A stretch of 19,919 nt of DNA from JBNKDD01 sp050288085 (GCA_050288085.1 JBNKDD010000085.1:1-19919); one strand, 5' to 3'; counted from the first letter of the stretch, positions 1 through 7,757 are shown. Numbers and translations: made by a program. The notes: generated from the sequence alone by a model not told the origin.

Positions 1-79
1 AGCATCGCGACTGCAGGCGATAGGAAAAATAAACGATTTATCCGATAAAAACGATGAGCACTGCTTGCTAGTTTCCAAC

Positions 80-150
80 AGGCTTTGTATACTGTCAGCA
101 ACAAATTAAACAGACAAACAGCGGTTCGATATGGCTCCCCGCTACCCTAC
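80..150 (+). repeat. Dispersed direct repeat, copy 1
   Basis: A 71-base segment matches 17894-17965 in the same orientation. Two blocks are nearly identical: AGGCTTTRTATACTGTCA (80-97) and a 31-base core (120-150) with one mismatch against 17935-17965 (G141 versus A17956). About 22 less conserved bases separate the blocks in each copy. Weaker similarity continues into an A-tract and a hairpin after both cores. The core has arms AGCGG (120-124) and CCGCT (139-143). It could be the end of an insertion element, a terminator-associated repeat, or att-like flanks. Confidence 0.75.
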
Positions 151-156
151 TTGAAC

Positions 157-192
157 AAAAAAAACCGTCGGAGAGTGTTCTGGCGGGGTTTT
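157..192 (-). terminator. Weak terminator-like hairpin beside repeat copy 1
   Basis: AAAACC at 161-166 can pair with GGTTTT at 187-192. The inner stem is poor, needing a bulge to add one more pair. Read on the minus strand the hairpin is followed by a run of eight T (the A8 at 157-164), as in a rho-independent terminator. It occupies the same place relative to the repeat core as the much stronger hairpin at 17975-18014, so it may be a decayed version of that arrangement. No minus-strand gene ends just upstream of it. Confidence 0.35.
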
Positions 193-224
193 AGGTTCAA
201 AGCAATCGCCCAAAAACTAACTTT

Positions 225-240
225 GTGGTTCGAATCCCAC
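225..240 (+). other. tRNA T-arm-like fragment
   Basis: GTGGTTCGAATCCCAC contains the tRNA B-box motif GGTTCGAATCC and looks like a T-arm with one G missing from the 5' side of its stem; a perfect arm would read GTGGG-TTCGAAT-CCCAC. It is followed by TTCTC and a T-rich stretch. I could not fold a cloverleaf upstream: no matching 5' acceptor strand or anticodon arm is visible. It is best read as a possible remnant of a tRNA 3' end, or a chance match. Confidence 0.3.
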
Positions 241-335
241 TTCTCATTTTTTGTAATTCACCCCTGATTGCAAGTCTTTTCTAGCCTAGCCTTTCTGCCC
301 TTGATTACTATCTAAACATCTCACAATTGGCTCTC

Positions 336-364
336 ATCGTTTTCTTAGACTCCTATACTATAAT
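336..364 (+). promoter_or_regulatory. Candidate promoter for the broken response regulator
   Basis: A perfect TATAAT lies at 359-364, about 30 bases upstream of the ATG at 396. The region 17-18 bases upstream (about 335-341) has no good TTGACA match, so only the -10 box is convincing. With the response regulator dead, this promoter could now serve the downstream lipoprotein at 860, for which no other promoter is obvious. Confidence 0.4.
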
Positions 365-395
365 GGGGATCGAATGAATAAATATGGTTTGAGTG

Positions 396-850
396 ATGCA
401 CATATTAATCGTTGAAGACGAACCGAGTATTGCAAATTTCGTGTGCCAGGGCTTGACAGAAGCGGGATACGCCGTTGATGTCGCCGAAAATGGTGAGCAG
501 GGATTGGCCTTTGCACTGGCAGCCGACTATGATGTACTCATATTAGACATCATGCTGCCTAAAATCGACGGCCTGGAACTGCTGTGTAAATTACGGCAGC
601 GGGAACACCCCCCCCACCCTGACGCTGACTGCGCGATACCATTGAGGCACGCGTTAAGAGATTAGATGCCGTTGCAGATGACTACCTGATTAAGCCCTTT
701 GCCTTTCCTGAACTGTTGGCCCGTGTTCGTGCCTTGCTGCGCCGCCCATCTTTGCAGGCCAACACCATTCTGTAAATTGGCGATCTGGAGATAGATATAG
801 CCAGCCATGCGACAGGTAAAACTAAGAAGTATTTTTTGGTGGGAGTGTTG
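396..850 (+). pseudogene. Degraded OmpR-type response regulator
   Basis: The first frame from ATG 396 encodes a clean receiver domain: acidic pocket EDE at residues 7-9, phospho-acceptor Asp51 in VLILDIMLP, then KIDGLELLCKLRQ. At the C8 run (608-615) the frame is lost. Expected receiver sequence resumes as LTLTA in the next frame (from 619), then as RDTIEARVKRLD...DDYLIKPFAFPELLARVRALLRR in the third frame (from 632). That frame meets a TAA after NTIL (near 773) and continues as IGDLEIDIASHAT, the usual start of an OmpR/PhoB winged-helix domain. The rest of the DNA-binding domain is absent. So there are two frameshifts, one stop and a C-terminal truncation. No histidine kinase follows. A sequencing error could explain one lesion but hardly all of them. 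GTG 393 is an alternative start. Confidence 0.85.
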
Positions 851-854
851 GGAG
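850..854 (+). promoter_or_regulatory. Ribosome binding site deciding the start at GTG 860
   Basis: GGGAG lies about five bases ahead of GTG 860. The other in-frame starts are TTG 836, GTG 839, GTG 845 and TTG 920. TTG 920 would give the shortest signal peptide but has no Shine-Dalgarno-like sequence before it. Confidence 0.5.
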
Positions 855-859
855 AAATC

Positions 860-1861
860 GTGAGGCAAATTGAGCAGGTGGCACAGATACCTTTACACCT
901 CCACACCCCATATCAGATATTGCAGCGTGCATTCGCATCTGCTTTGCTAAGCGCGCTGCTGCTTACAGCTTGTGGAAGTGATAGCACTTTTCACCTAACC
1001 TCAACACCGACAGCCACCGTCAGTACCAGCACCCCGGACGCATGCTCGCGCGATCAAGTGCTGGCAGAAGTTGACACGCTGCTGACCGGGGCTGATTACG
1101 AAGCACACTACCTGACCATCAATGGGCAGATGACGCTGTCAATCTGGTTTGTTGAACCTGAGATCGATCCAGAAGTGGTGGTGGCACAGCTAAGCGATCA
1201 CGCTCATATCGCTTTCCTGCGTGGTGCTACGATGGCCTACCAGATCGTTGAGGAGATACCCTGCACCCGGCAGGTGTTTAAGAACATCAACCCCATGATT
1301 GTTGACCGGGATTACAATAGCTGGTATGTGGACATCATCCCCATTTGGGCCCTTCCGCAGGACGTGAATCCAACAGAGGAAGAGCTCCTGTCAGCTATTG
1401 AGCGCAGCGGCATGGAAATAGCCTATCTGCGCCATCATCTCCCTGAGCCTCCTCCACCGAGTCAGCTCGACAAAATCTGCTCCTGGCCGGAGGCACGAGC
1501 GGGGATGCAAAATCTGTTTGGCGATACGCGCCGCAATGCAGCAGCGTATGTGATCAGCGGGTACCAGGCTGGCCCAAACAGCTACGGCTACAGGCCGCAG
1601 GTCTTTGCACAGGTGCAGTGGGATGTCTCATCTATTGAAGATGTACCCAGGGACGTGGTTATGGAGGACATCGCGTATCTATCCCAGGCTGCTGCTTGCC
1701 TATCACCACCGCTTGACCGGATGGAAATCTACATCGTTGATCCTGACGGGCAGCTTTTGGTTTTTGGCATGGTTCCAGGGCCGGTCATCCGCGAGAATCC
1801 TGATTCGCTGTCCGCCGAGCAGATCGTCCTGCGTTATTTGCAGGACGATCCAGCAGAGTGA
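860..1861 (+). CDS. Two-module secreted lipoprotein of unknown function
   Basis: This encodes about 333 residues from GTG 860. A hydrophobic segment ends in the lipobox LLTAC, with the lipidated Cys at residue 38, so the product is probably a membrane-anchored lipoprotein outside the cytoplasm. A short Thr/Ser/Pro-rich linker (to about residue 60) precedes the globular part. That part looks like two copies of one module: Cys62 and Cys135 in the first, Cys207 and Cys280 in the second, with exactly 73 residues between the cysteines of each pair. The segment after the second cysteine is alike in both (IVDRDYNSWYVDIIP versus IVDPDGQLLVFGMVP), suggesting duplication with one disulfide per module. 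I do not recognise the family. The N-terminus lies in response-regulator debris, so the long region before the signal peptide may be a recent addition, and TTG 920 is an alternative start. The stop is 10 bp from that of the convergent PstS-like gene, with no terminator between them. Confidence 0.75.
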   Translation: MRQIEQVAQIPLHLHTPYQILQRAFASALLSALLLTACGSDSTFHLTSTPTATVSTSTPDACSRDQVLAEVDTLLTGADYEAHYLTINGQMTLSIWFVEPEIDPEVVVAQLSDHAHIAFLRGATMAYQIVEEIPCTRQVFKNINPMIVDRDYNSWYVDIIPIWALPQDVNPTEEELLSAIERSGMEIAYLRHHLPEPPPPSQLDKICSWPEARAGMQNLFGDTRRNAAAYVISGYQAGPNSYGYRPQVFAQVQWDVSSIEDVPRDVVMEDIAYLSQAAACLSPPLDRMEIYIVDPDGQLLVFGMVPGPVIRENPDSLSAEQIVLRYLQDDPAE

Positions 1862-1871
1862 GAACCAGCCC

Positions 1872-2870
1872 CTACTTGATGGGAATATACCCGCTCTCCT
1901 CAACCGCGGCCTGTCCTTCATCGGTCAGGAGCCAGTCTCTGAGCAGCATGGCCGTGCTATCCTTTGGTGTACCTTCCCGAACGACCACAAACACTTCAGT
2001 GGTGAGTGGGTATGTCCGGGAGGCGATGGTCTCGGCTGTAGGCTGTACATCGCCCACGGCAATCATCCTGACATACTCGTGCGGGAACATTGAGGTTGTA
2101 TAGTAGTAGATCGAATAGCCCAACCCCAGGATATCCCCATCGCCCGTCCAGGGGTTCCCACCGATAGCATTAAACGGCCCCACCATGGATGTCGTAATCA
2201 GGTCCGGTGTGTCGATCATCGGTGCGTCCTGCATCACGAGGTCGTCCATCAATTCCTGACTGCCCGAATTCCTGTTTCGCTGATAGGCATGAATCGGTTC
2301 TTCCGTGCCGCCTGCCGGATCAATTGTGATGCCCAACTCAGCCCAGGTGGTGATCTCCCCCGTGTAAATCTGGCGGATGGTCTCAACTGACAGGTTCTCG
2401 ATGGGGTTCTGGACGTTCACCAGAAAGACAAAGGCATCCAGGGCCACCGGTTGAGGATCAAGTACTACGCCCTGTTCTTGAGCTGCCTGCAACTCATCCG
2501 GAGACGGCTCGCGGGCCACCAGGATTACGTCAGCGGTTCCTTCAATAAGGTTCATGTATGAGCCATGTGTGCCGTTATGCGTGACAGTCTCTATCGCCTG
2601 CGCTTTTTCTTCCGGGACATTGGCTTCCGGATCGGGGATGATGGTCCGTTGAACATTCTCTTCGGTCTGCGCCGACCACGTGCAGGGCACCTCCAGGATG
2701 GCGCAGGCAACTACCCGCTGGAGAGGATGGGCCGAGGTTGATCCATCTACCAACGGGTAGTCCGCCGCAATTTCTGACTGCATTTTTGCAGCCTGCTGGC
2801 CGCATGCGGGTATCAGCAGCAGAGATAGGGTCAATACTAAAAAAGGGAACATCCTGATCAATCGTCTCAT
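1872..2870 (-). CDS. PstS-like solute-binding lipoprotein (orphan)
   Basis: A 332-residue secreted binding protein of the PstS-like family (periplasmic binding protein superfamily, phosphate type). The chosen start, ATG 2870, is preceded by AGGA at good spacing; an in-frame upstream extension overlaps the previous gene and would bury the signal peptide. The signal peptide MRRLIRMFPFLVLTLSLLLI ends in PAC, with lipidated Cys23. Family motifs are DGSTS (42-46), which normally contacts the anion, NSGSQ (201-205) in the place of the usual arginine/SGS loop, and the C-terminal YPLTTEVFVVV...LLTDEGQ. Cys56 and Cys63 could form a disulfide. No pstC, pstA or pstB is nearby, so uptake of phosphate is not shown; it may instead be a sensor or ligand-presenting protein. 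It is last in the operon, 10 bp after propeller paralogue 1. Confidence 0.8.
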   Translation of the reverse strand: MRRLIRMFPFLVLTLSLLLIPACGQQAAKMQSEIAADYPLVDGSTSAHPLQRVVACAILEVPCTWSAQTEENVQRTIIPDPEANVPEEKAQAIETVTHNGTHGSYMNLIEGTADVILVAREPSPDELQAAQEQGVVLDPQPVALDAFVFLVNVQNPIENLSVETIRQIYTGEITTWAELGITIDPAGGTEEPIHAYQRNRNSGSQELMDDLVMQDAPMIDTPDLITTSMVGPFNAIGGNPWTGDGDILGLGYSIYYYTTSMFPHEYVRMIAVGDVQPTAETIASRTYPLTTEVFVVVREGTPKDSTAMLLRDWLLTDEGQAAVEESGYIPIK

Positions 2871-2880
2871 GTCACTATCC

Positions 2881-4488
2881 TCATTTCTGTGCTGGTATCC
2901 AGGTGAAATCCGAAACAAATCTCAAATCTGAAAAAACGCGCACCGGCTCAAAGTCAGGTGGGTCGGCATACCACAGCCCATCTGCGTCATCAGCAAAGAA
3001 GAGCCGCTGACTGTCAAGCGACCAGATAGCTGACCCGATCATTGAATCATCTTCGCCTGGTAGTTCAATCCAGACCGGCTCAACCATCGCCCGGCCAACC
3101 CACAGAAAGGGCAGTTCGTTCCAGTGATATTCCTGCCAGGCCCACCATACTTCATCCGGTGAAACCTTAACACCCTGAGCAGATGGCCTTGACCAATCCT
3201 CAACAAGAGGGGCCAGCAGCTCGGTTACTTCACCCAGGTCGTTAATGGTAAAGAGTTGTTTCCCTGCTGTCTCGACGAAGAAGGTGTCGTATCTCTCCGA
3301 CCACCAGATATCATTTACTATTCCTTCGAAGGTTATCTCCTGTTCCTCACCATACGAGTATAGGATCAGTATCAAGCCCGACTCATCGTCGGCAGGCCGC
3401 AAGAGCCAGACACCCCCGGTCGGCGAATAGGCCATCGCAATGTAAGGCCCTCTCAGAACTGGGGTAGCTTCTCCTGTCTCAAGATCAACCACCTGGGCAA
3501 TGGCCCCACGAGTCTCGTCTTCATAGCTGAAGTATTGGCTGCTTACCAGGACCTTTTTTGTGGTGAGCCAGTGATGGATTTGCATACTACCATAACTGAC
3601 TTCCGGCAGTGAAATCAGTTGGATCGCGCCAAGCCCATCGGCCCTGGCAGCAAACATGGCATCCGCCTGTGGGCAGTTCATGCACATGGTTGTCCAAGTT
3701 GCATCGTGAATGACAAACTGACTATCGGCTGACCAACTTAAATGGTAAGCGTGCAGCGGACCGTCGGTCAGGCGGGTGATCTGTTCAGTAATAGTATCAT
3801 AGGCATATACATCAACCGACTCCCCGTCCATGCCCCCAATAAAAGCAAGTGTCCGCCCATCCGGTGACCAGGCCAATCCGCCCAAACCTGCAAGGGATTG
3901 CAGTTCAAAGCCCAGAGAATCTATCACCTCTGGAGTCTCGTTAAGTATTAGAGGTGTAACGGTCTGAGCTTTTCCCTCCGGCAGCTTGAGCAGTTTAAGT
4001 GTCAGGTCTTCTGAGTCATAATTTGTCCGGGTGATGGCGGCAACCATTACCCCCTCCTCAAGCGATCTACCTGGCTGGACTGCATAGAATGAGATGTACT
4101 CCGGCAGAAGTTGAGTCAAGCCGCCGCCATCATCATTTATTGCATACAAATGACCTGATGTGAAAAGCAGCCAGGGACCCTCTGGGTTGAGTGGCACATC
4201 CGGCATAGCAACAAACGTGCTGGTTGGTGGGAAGGTTGGCTCAGGTGTGGACGTATAGGTAGGGTAGATTGGAATGTCGATGACATCGGTGATTTCTAGC
4301 CTGGCTGTTTCTGTCGGAGTTGTCATAATGGGGGTTGCATTCGTAGAGGGTACAGTGGTGGGCGTCAGTGTATCCTCGTGTCCGGCTGTACAGCCGAGCA
4401 GGAGTAGGCAGACAAGAATTGTCGCAAGAGCCTGTGACAACCACCCATCAGAGCCCATCATTTTTGGCGCCGCTTTTAATCGTTTCAT
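2881..4488 (-). CDS. Beta-propeller lipoprotein, tandem paralogue 1
   Basis: 535 residues. The signal peptide ends in LLGC with lipidated Cys33, followed by a Thr/Pro-rich linker to about residue 95, then a TolB/WD40-like propeller. Blade motifs include LAWSPDGRTLAF, LSWSADSQFVIH, a weaker MAYSPTGGVWLL, DIWWSERYDTFF, VKVSPDEVWWAW and AIWSLDSQRLFF. The C-terminal FTWIP probably closes the ring by pairing with the first blade (WLLFT...LYAINDDG). A CMNC motif (Cys269-Cys272) sits after blade LSWSADS and is shared with paralogues 2 and 3. The protein should sit on the outer face of the membrane; such propellers usually bind proteins or glycans, but no ligand can be read here. Start ATG 4488 matches the MKRL start of paralogue 2. 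It lies 29 bp after paralogue 2, and its last codons carry the ribosome site of the PstS-like gene. Confidence 0.85.
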   Translation of the reverse strand: MKRLKAAPKMMGSDGWLSQALATILVCLLLLGCTAGHEDTLTPTTVPSTNATPIMTTPTETARLEITDVIDIPIYPTYTSTPEPTFPPTSTFVAMPDVPLNPEGPWLLFTSGHLYAINDDGGGLTQLLPEYISFYAVQPGRSLEEGVMVAAITRTNYDSEDLTLKLLKLPEGKAQTVTPLILNETPEVIDSLGFELQSLAGLGGLAWSPDGRTLAFIGGMDGESVDVYAYDTITEQITRLTDGPLHAYHLSWSADSQFVIHDATWTTMCMNCPQADAMFAARADGLGAIQLISLPEVSYGSMQIHHWLTTKKVLVSSQYFSYEDETRGAIAQVVDLETGEATPVLRGPYIAMAYSPTGGVWLLRPADDESGLILILYSYGEEQEITFEGIVNDIWWSERYDTFFVETAGKQLFTINDLGEVTELLAPLVEDWSRPSAQGVKVSPDEVWWAWQEYHWNELPFLWVGRAMVEPVWIELPGEDDSMIGSAIWSLDSQRLFFADDADGLWYADPPDFEPVRVFSDLRFVSDFTWIPAQK

Positions 4489-4517
4489 GTCGCTGGCTAC
4501 CCTTCTGCACTAGCGAT

Positions 4518-6131
4518 TCACGGAATCCAGGAGAAATCCGAGACAAAGATCAAATCTGAAAAAACGTGCACCGGTTCAAAGTCGGGTTGGTCAGCATACC
4601 ACAATCCTTCCCGGCGATCCGCGAAAAAGAGCCGCTGGCTGTCAGGCGACCAGATGATATCGCCGATCATCGAATCATCGTCGTCCGGCAGTTCAATCCA
4701 GGTTGGCTCAGCCATCGCAGGGCCAATCCACAGGAACGGCGGGTCTTCCCAGCGATAGACAGCCCAGGCCCACCATATCTCATCCGGTGAAACAACAACG
4801 CCATGTGCAGATGGCCTCGACCAATCATCACTAAGAGGAATCGGTAGTTCAGTTACTTCACCGCGAGGGCTAATAGCAAAGAGCTGTCTGTTTGGTGTCT
4901 CAGCAAAGAAAGTGTCGTATGTCTCCGACCACCAGACATCAATGATACCTTCTAAGGCTATCGCTTGTTCCTCTCCATTCGAGTACAGTACCAGCCTTGT
5001 CCCATCGTCGGCAGGATGCAAGAGCCAGGTGCCACCGGTCACCGAATAGTCAACAGCACTATAGGATCCGGTCAATTCGGTCATAATCGGGATGATTTCT
5101 CCAGTTTCGAGATCTACTACCTGGGCAGTCGACTCGCGGATTTCGTCTTCGTGGTTATAGTACTGGTTGCTCACCAGGAGCTTGTTTGAATTGAGCCAAC
5201 CCTGGATTTGTATATCGCCATAACTGTTTTCCGGCAGCGCAATTAATGGTATCGCGCCAAGCCCATCGGCCCTGGCAGCAAACATAGCTTCTGCATGTGG
5301 GCAGTCCATGCACCATGCCGTATCAGCTGCATCGTGAATGACAAACTGACCGTCAGGTGACCAGCGCAAATTGTACGCTTGCTGCGGGCCGTCGGTCAGG
5401 CGGGTGACCTGACCGGTCATGATGTCATAGCTGTAAACATCGACCGATTTCCCATCCATGGCTCCAACAAAAGCAAGTGTCTGTCCATCCGGGGACCAGG
5501 CTAATCCATTTGCCCAAATAAGGCCGCGCAATTCATAGCCCAGTGCAGCGGCGGCCTCTGAGCCATCATCGAATAGTAAGGGGGTGATGGTCTGGATTTC
5601 CCCACCCGGCAGCTTGAGCAGTTTAAGTGTCAGGTCAAAAGTAGCTTCATAGTTTGTCTGGGTGATGTAGGCAACCGTTACCCCTTCCTCAAGCGACCGG
5701 CCTGGCTGAACAGCATAAAATGAGACGTGTTCGGGGATAAACTGAGTCACTCCGGTACCATCATCATTTGCTACATACAGGTATCTTTTGTCCGTTGGAT
5801 CAATATATGCGGTAAAAAGCAACCAGGGTCCCTCCGGGTCAAGCGGCACGTCCGGCATAGCAGTGAGTGGGATCGTCGGTGGGAAAGTTGGCTTAGGAGT
5901 GGGAGTATAGGTAGGGTAACTTGGGGTATCCACGACATCGGCAATTTCTGGCTGGGCTGTTTTTGTTGGTATCGCCGTGGTGGGCACAACGTCAGCAGTA
6001 GGCACACCGGCAGTTGTCGGGGCATCTTCAAGTCCGGCTGCGCAGCCCATTAAGATCAGGCAGAGAACGGCCACAAAGGCTTGTGGCAACTGTCTCCTCA
6101 TTACTCTTGAGGCCACTCTTAATCGTTTCAT
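4518..6131 (-). CDS. Beta-propeller lipoprotein, tandem paralogue 2
   Basis: 537 residues from ATG 6131, the start that aligns with the MKRL of paralogue 1; an in-frame GTG four codons upstream (6143) is possible but sits too close to the AGGA. The lipobox is LMGC with Cys30, followed by a Thr/Pro-rich linker and the same propeller as paralogue 1, with clear blades LAWSPDGQTLAFVGAM, LRWSPDGQFVIHDA, DVWWSETYDTFF, VVVSPDEIWWAW and IIWSPDSQRLFF, ending in FSWIP. CMDC is at Cys274-Cys277. Compared with paralogue 1 it carries small insertions near the first blade (DPTDKRY) and in the middle. It is part of a tandem triplication and lies 27 bp after paralogue 3. No enzymatic motif is seen. Confidence 0.85.
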   Translation of the reverse strand: MKRLRVASRVMRRQLPQAFVAVLCLILMGCAAGLEDAPTTAGVPTADVVPTTAIPTKTAQPEIADVVDTPSYPTYTPTPKPTFPPTIPLTAMPDVPLDPEGPWLLFTAYIDPTDKRYLYVANDDGTGVTQFIPEHVSFYAVQPGRSLEEGVTVAYITQTNYEATFDLTLKLLKLPGGEIQTITPLLFDDGSEAAAALGYELRGLIWANGLAWSPDGQTLAFVGAMDGKSVDVYSYDIMTGQVTRLTDGPQQAYNLRWSPDGQFVIHDAADTAWCMDCPHAEAMFAARADGLGAIPLIALPENSYGDIQIQGWLNSNKLLVSNQYYNHEDEIRESTAQVVDLETGEIIPIMTELTGSYSAVDYSVTGGTWLLHPADDGTRLVLYSNGEEQAIALEGIIDVWWSETYDTFFAETPNRQLFAISPRGEVTELPIPLSDDWSRPSAHGVVVSPDEIWWAWAVYRWEDPPFLWIGPAMAEPTWIELPDDDDSMIGDIIWSPDSQRLFFADRREGLWYADQPDFEPVHVFSDLIFVSDFSWIP

Positions 6132-6158
6132 AGCACTGTCCACAATCCTGTTGATGGT

Positions 6159-7757
6159 TCAAGAAATCCAGGTGAACCTCGCAATATAGGTCAAACCTGA
6201 GAAAATCAGCACCGGCTCAAAATCGGGGGGGGCGACATACCACAACCGGTCAGGGAACTCCGTGAAGTAAAGCCGCTGACCGTCAAGTGACCAGATCATG
6301 GCACCAATTGTAAAATCTCCCCTGCTCGGTTGAATCCTGGATGGTGCAGCCATTGGGGGGCCAATCCACATATACAGCGGATCCTCAAAGCGGTATTGAC
6401 CCCAAATCCACCACTCCCCATCAGGTGAAACCCAAACGCCATGAGCAGATGGCAGCGGCTCACCTTCATCAGGATGGATAGACACCTCGGTCACTTCACC
6501 AAGATAGTTGATGGTAAAGAGGAGTTTCCCTTCTGTCTCGGCGAAGAAGGTATCGTATGTCTCCGACCACCAGAGATCATATATTTCCTCTTCGAAGACA
6601 ATCTCTTGTTCCCTGCCATTCGAGTACAGCAGCAACCTTGACTTGTCATCAACAGGCTGCAAGAGCCAGACATCGCCAGTCATCGAATAGGCCGCATCAT
6701 TATAAGGCCCGCTAAGAATGAGGGTGGTTTCCCCCGTTTCAAGGTTCACTATCTGGGCAACTGCCCCATAGGTCTCATCTTCAAAGCTATAATACTGACT
6801 GCTCACCACCAGTTCTTTTGAATTGAGCCAGCCGTGAATTTGCATAGAGCCATAGCTTTTTTTCGGCAGCGTAATCAGCGGGATCGCGCCAAGTCCATCT
6901 GCCCTGGCCGCAAATATCGCTTCCGCCTGTGGGCAGCCCATGCACCATGCCGTTTCATCTGCATCATGCAAAACAAACTGCCCTCCCGGTGACCAGCGTA
7001 AATAATAAGCCTGGAGCGGGCCGTCAGTCAGGCGGGTGATCTGACCGGTGATGCTGTCATAGGCGTAAACATCGACCGACTCACCGTCCATACCTCCGGT
7101 AAAAGCAAGCCTCCGGCCATCCGGTGACCAGGCCAATCCACTAAGGTAGCGTAATTCATTACCCAGCATTACCGCTGCCTCTGAGCCATCGTCGAGCAGC
7201 AGCGGCGTAATGGTTTGGACCTCCCCGCCCGGCAGTTTGAGCAGTTTAAGGGTCAGATCGATTGCCTCAAAGCCCGACTGGGTAATATAGGCAATGGTTA
7301 CCCCCTCCTCAAGCGACGAACCCGGTTGGACTTCGTAGGATGAGACGTACTCTGATGTAAGCTGGGTCAGCCCCGTACCGTCATCATTGACCGCATATAG
7401 ATACTGTTCGTCCGGTGGGGTCACATATGCGGTGAAAAGCAGCCAGGGGCCTTCCGGGTTGAGCGGTCTATCTGGTACCTTAGTGGACGGGACGGTCGGC
7501 GGGATGGTTGGCTTAGGCGTTTTGGTAGGGGTAGGGTAGCTTGAAGTGTCGGCGACATCGGTGATTTGCGGCCCGGCAGTTTCTGTCGGCACTGCCACAG
7601 TGGGCATACCATCCACAGTGGGCACACCAGCAGCCGTCGGATTATCCTCAAGTCCGGCTGCACAGCCCACCAGGATCAGGCAGAGAACAACCACAAAAAC
7701 TAGCGACAGTTCTCCATCAGAGTACAGCATCTTTGGCGCTGCTTTTAATCGCGTCAC
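6159..7757 (-). CDS. Beta-propeller lipoprotein, tandem paralogue 3
   Basis: 532 residues from GTG 7757. This start is chosen because GTG overlaps the TGA of the upstream gene as GTGA, and because the resulting N-terminus (TRLKAAPKM) aligns with MKRLKAAPKM of paralogue 1. An in-frame ATG at 7778 would add seven codons inside the upstream gene. The lipobox is LVGC with Cys32, followed by a Thr/Pro-rich linker and propeller blades LAWSPDGRRLAFTGGM, LRWSPGGQFVLHDA, DLWWSETYDTFF, VWVSPDGEWWIW and MIWSLDGQRLYF, closing FTWIS. CMGC is at Cys272-Cys275. A run of eight G (6225-6232, coding VAPPD) near the 3' end is a possible slippage site, though the frame is intact. Translation is probably coupled to the upstream propeller. 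Confidence 0.85.
   Translation of the reverse strand: MTRLKAAPKMLYSDGELSLVFVVVLCLILVGCAAGLEDNPTAAGVPTVDGMPTVAVPTETAGPQITDVADTSSYPTPTKTPKPTIPPTVPSTKVPDRPLNPEGPWLLFTAYVTPPDEQYLYAVNDDGTGLTQLTSEYVSSYEVQPGSSLEEGVTIAYITQSGFEAIDLTLKLLKLPGGEVQTITPLLLDDGSEAAVMLGNELRYLSGLAWSPDGRRLAFTGGMDGESVDVYAYDSITGQITRLTDGPLQAYYLRWSPGGQFVLHDADETAWCMGCPQAEAIFAARADGLGAIPLITLPKKSYGSMQIHGWLNSKELVVSSQYYSFEDETYGAVAQIVNLETGETTLILSGPYNDAAYSMTGDVWLLQPVDDKSRLLLYSNGREQEIVFEEEIYDLWWSETYDTFFAETEGKLLFTINYLGEVTEVSIHPDEGEPLPSAHGVWVSPDGEWWIWGQYRFEDPLYMWIGPPMAAPSRIQPSRGDFTIGAMIWSLDGQRLYFTEFPDRLWYVAPPDFEPVLIFSGLTYIARFTWIS

Larger units (their letters stand above)
1..395. other. Non-coding, degenerate left flank
   Basis: No convincing gene is seen here. 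An open frame starting at a TTG near 85 runs to 267 but crosses the dispersed repeat and a hairpin and its product looks random. The stretch is AT-rich and holds, in order, a small inverted repeat (ATCGC at 4-8, GCGAT at 17-21), repeat copy 1 (80-150), an A8 tract with an imperfect hairpin (157-192), a tRNA T-arm-like segment (225-240) and a promoter-like TATAAT (359-364) ahead of the broken response regulator. Confidence 0.6.

Noticed and set aside
160..260. Complete tRNA gene around the T-arm-like segment
   Set aside because: No acceptor, D-arm or anticodon arm can be paired upstream; only the T-arm resemblance remains.
85..267. 60-codon frame starting at TTG in the left flank
   Set aside because: It runs through the repeat, hairpin and T-arm-like fragment, has no ribosome site and no protein-like pattern.
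6225..6232. Run of eight G in paralogue 3 as a phase-variation switch
   Set aside because: It encodes a conserved Pro-Pro (paralogues have DPPDFEP), sits near the very end of the gene, and the frame is intact; slippage here would change only the last blade.
7534..7543. GTAGGGTAGC, matching the inverse of the dispersed repeat core end
   Set aside because: It lies in the Thr/Pro linker of paralogue 3, and paralogues 1 and 2 have similar bases there for coding reasons; the match stops after ten bases, so it is not an inverted copy of the repeat.
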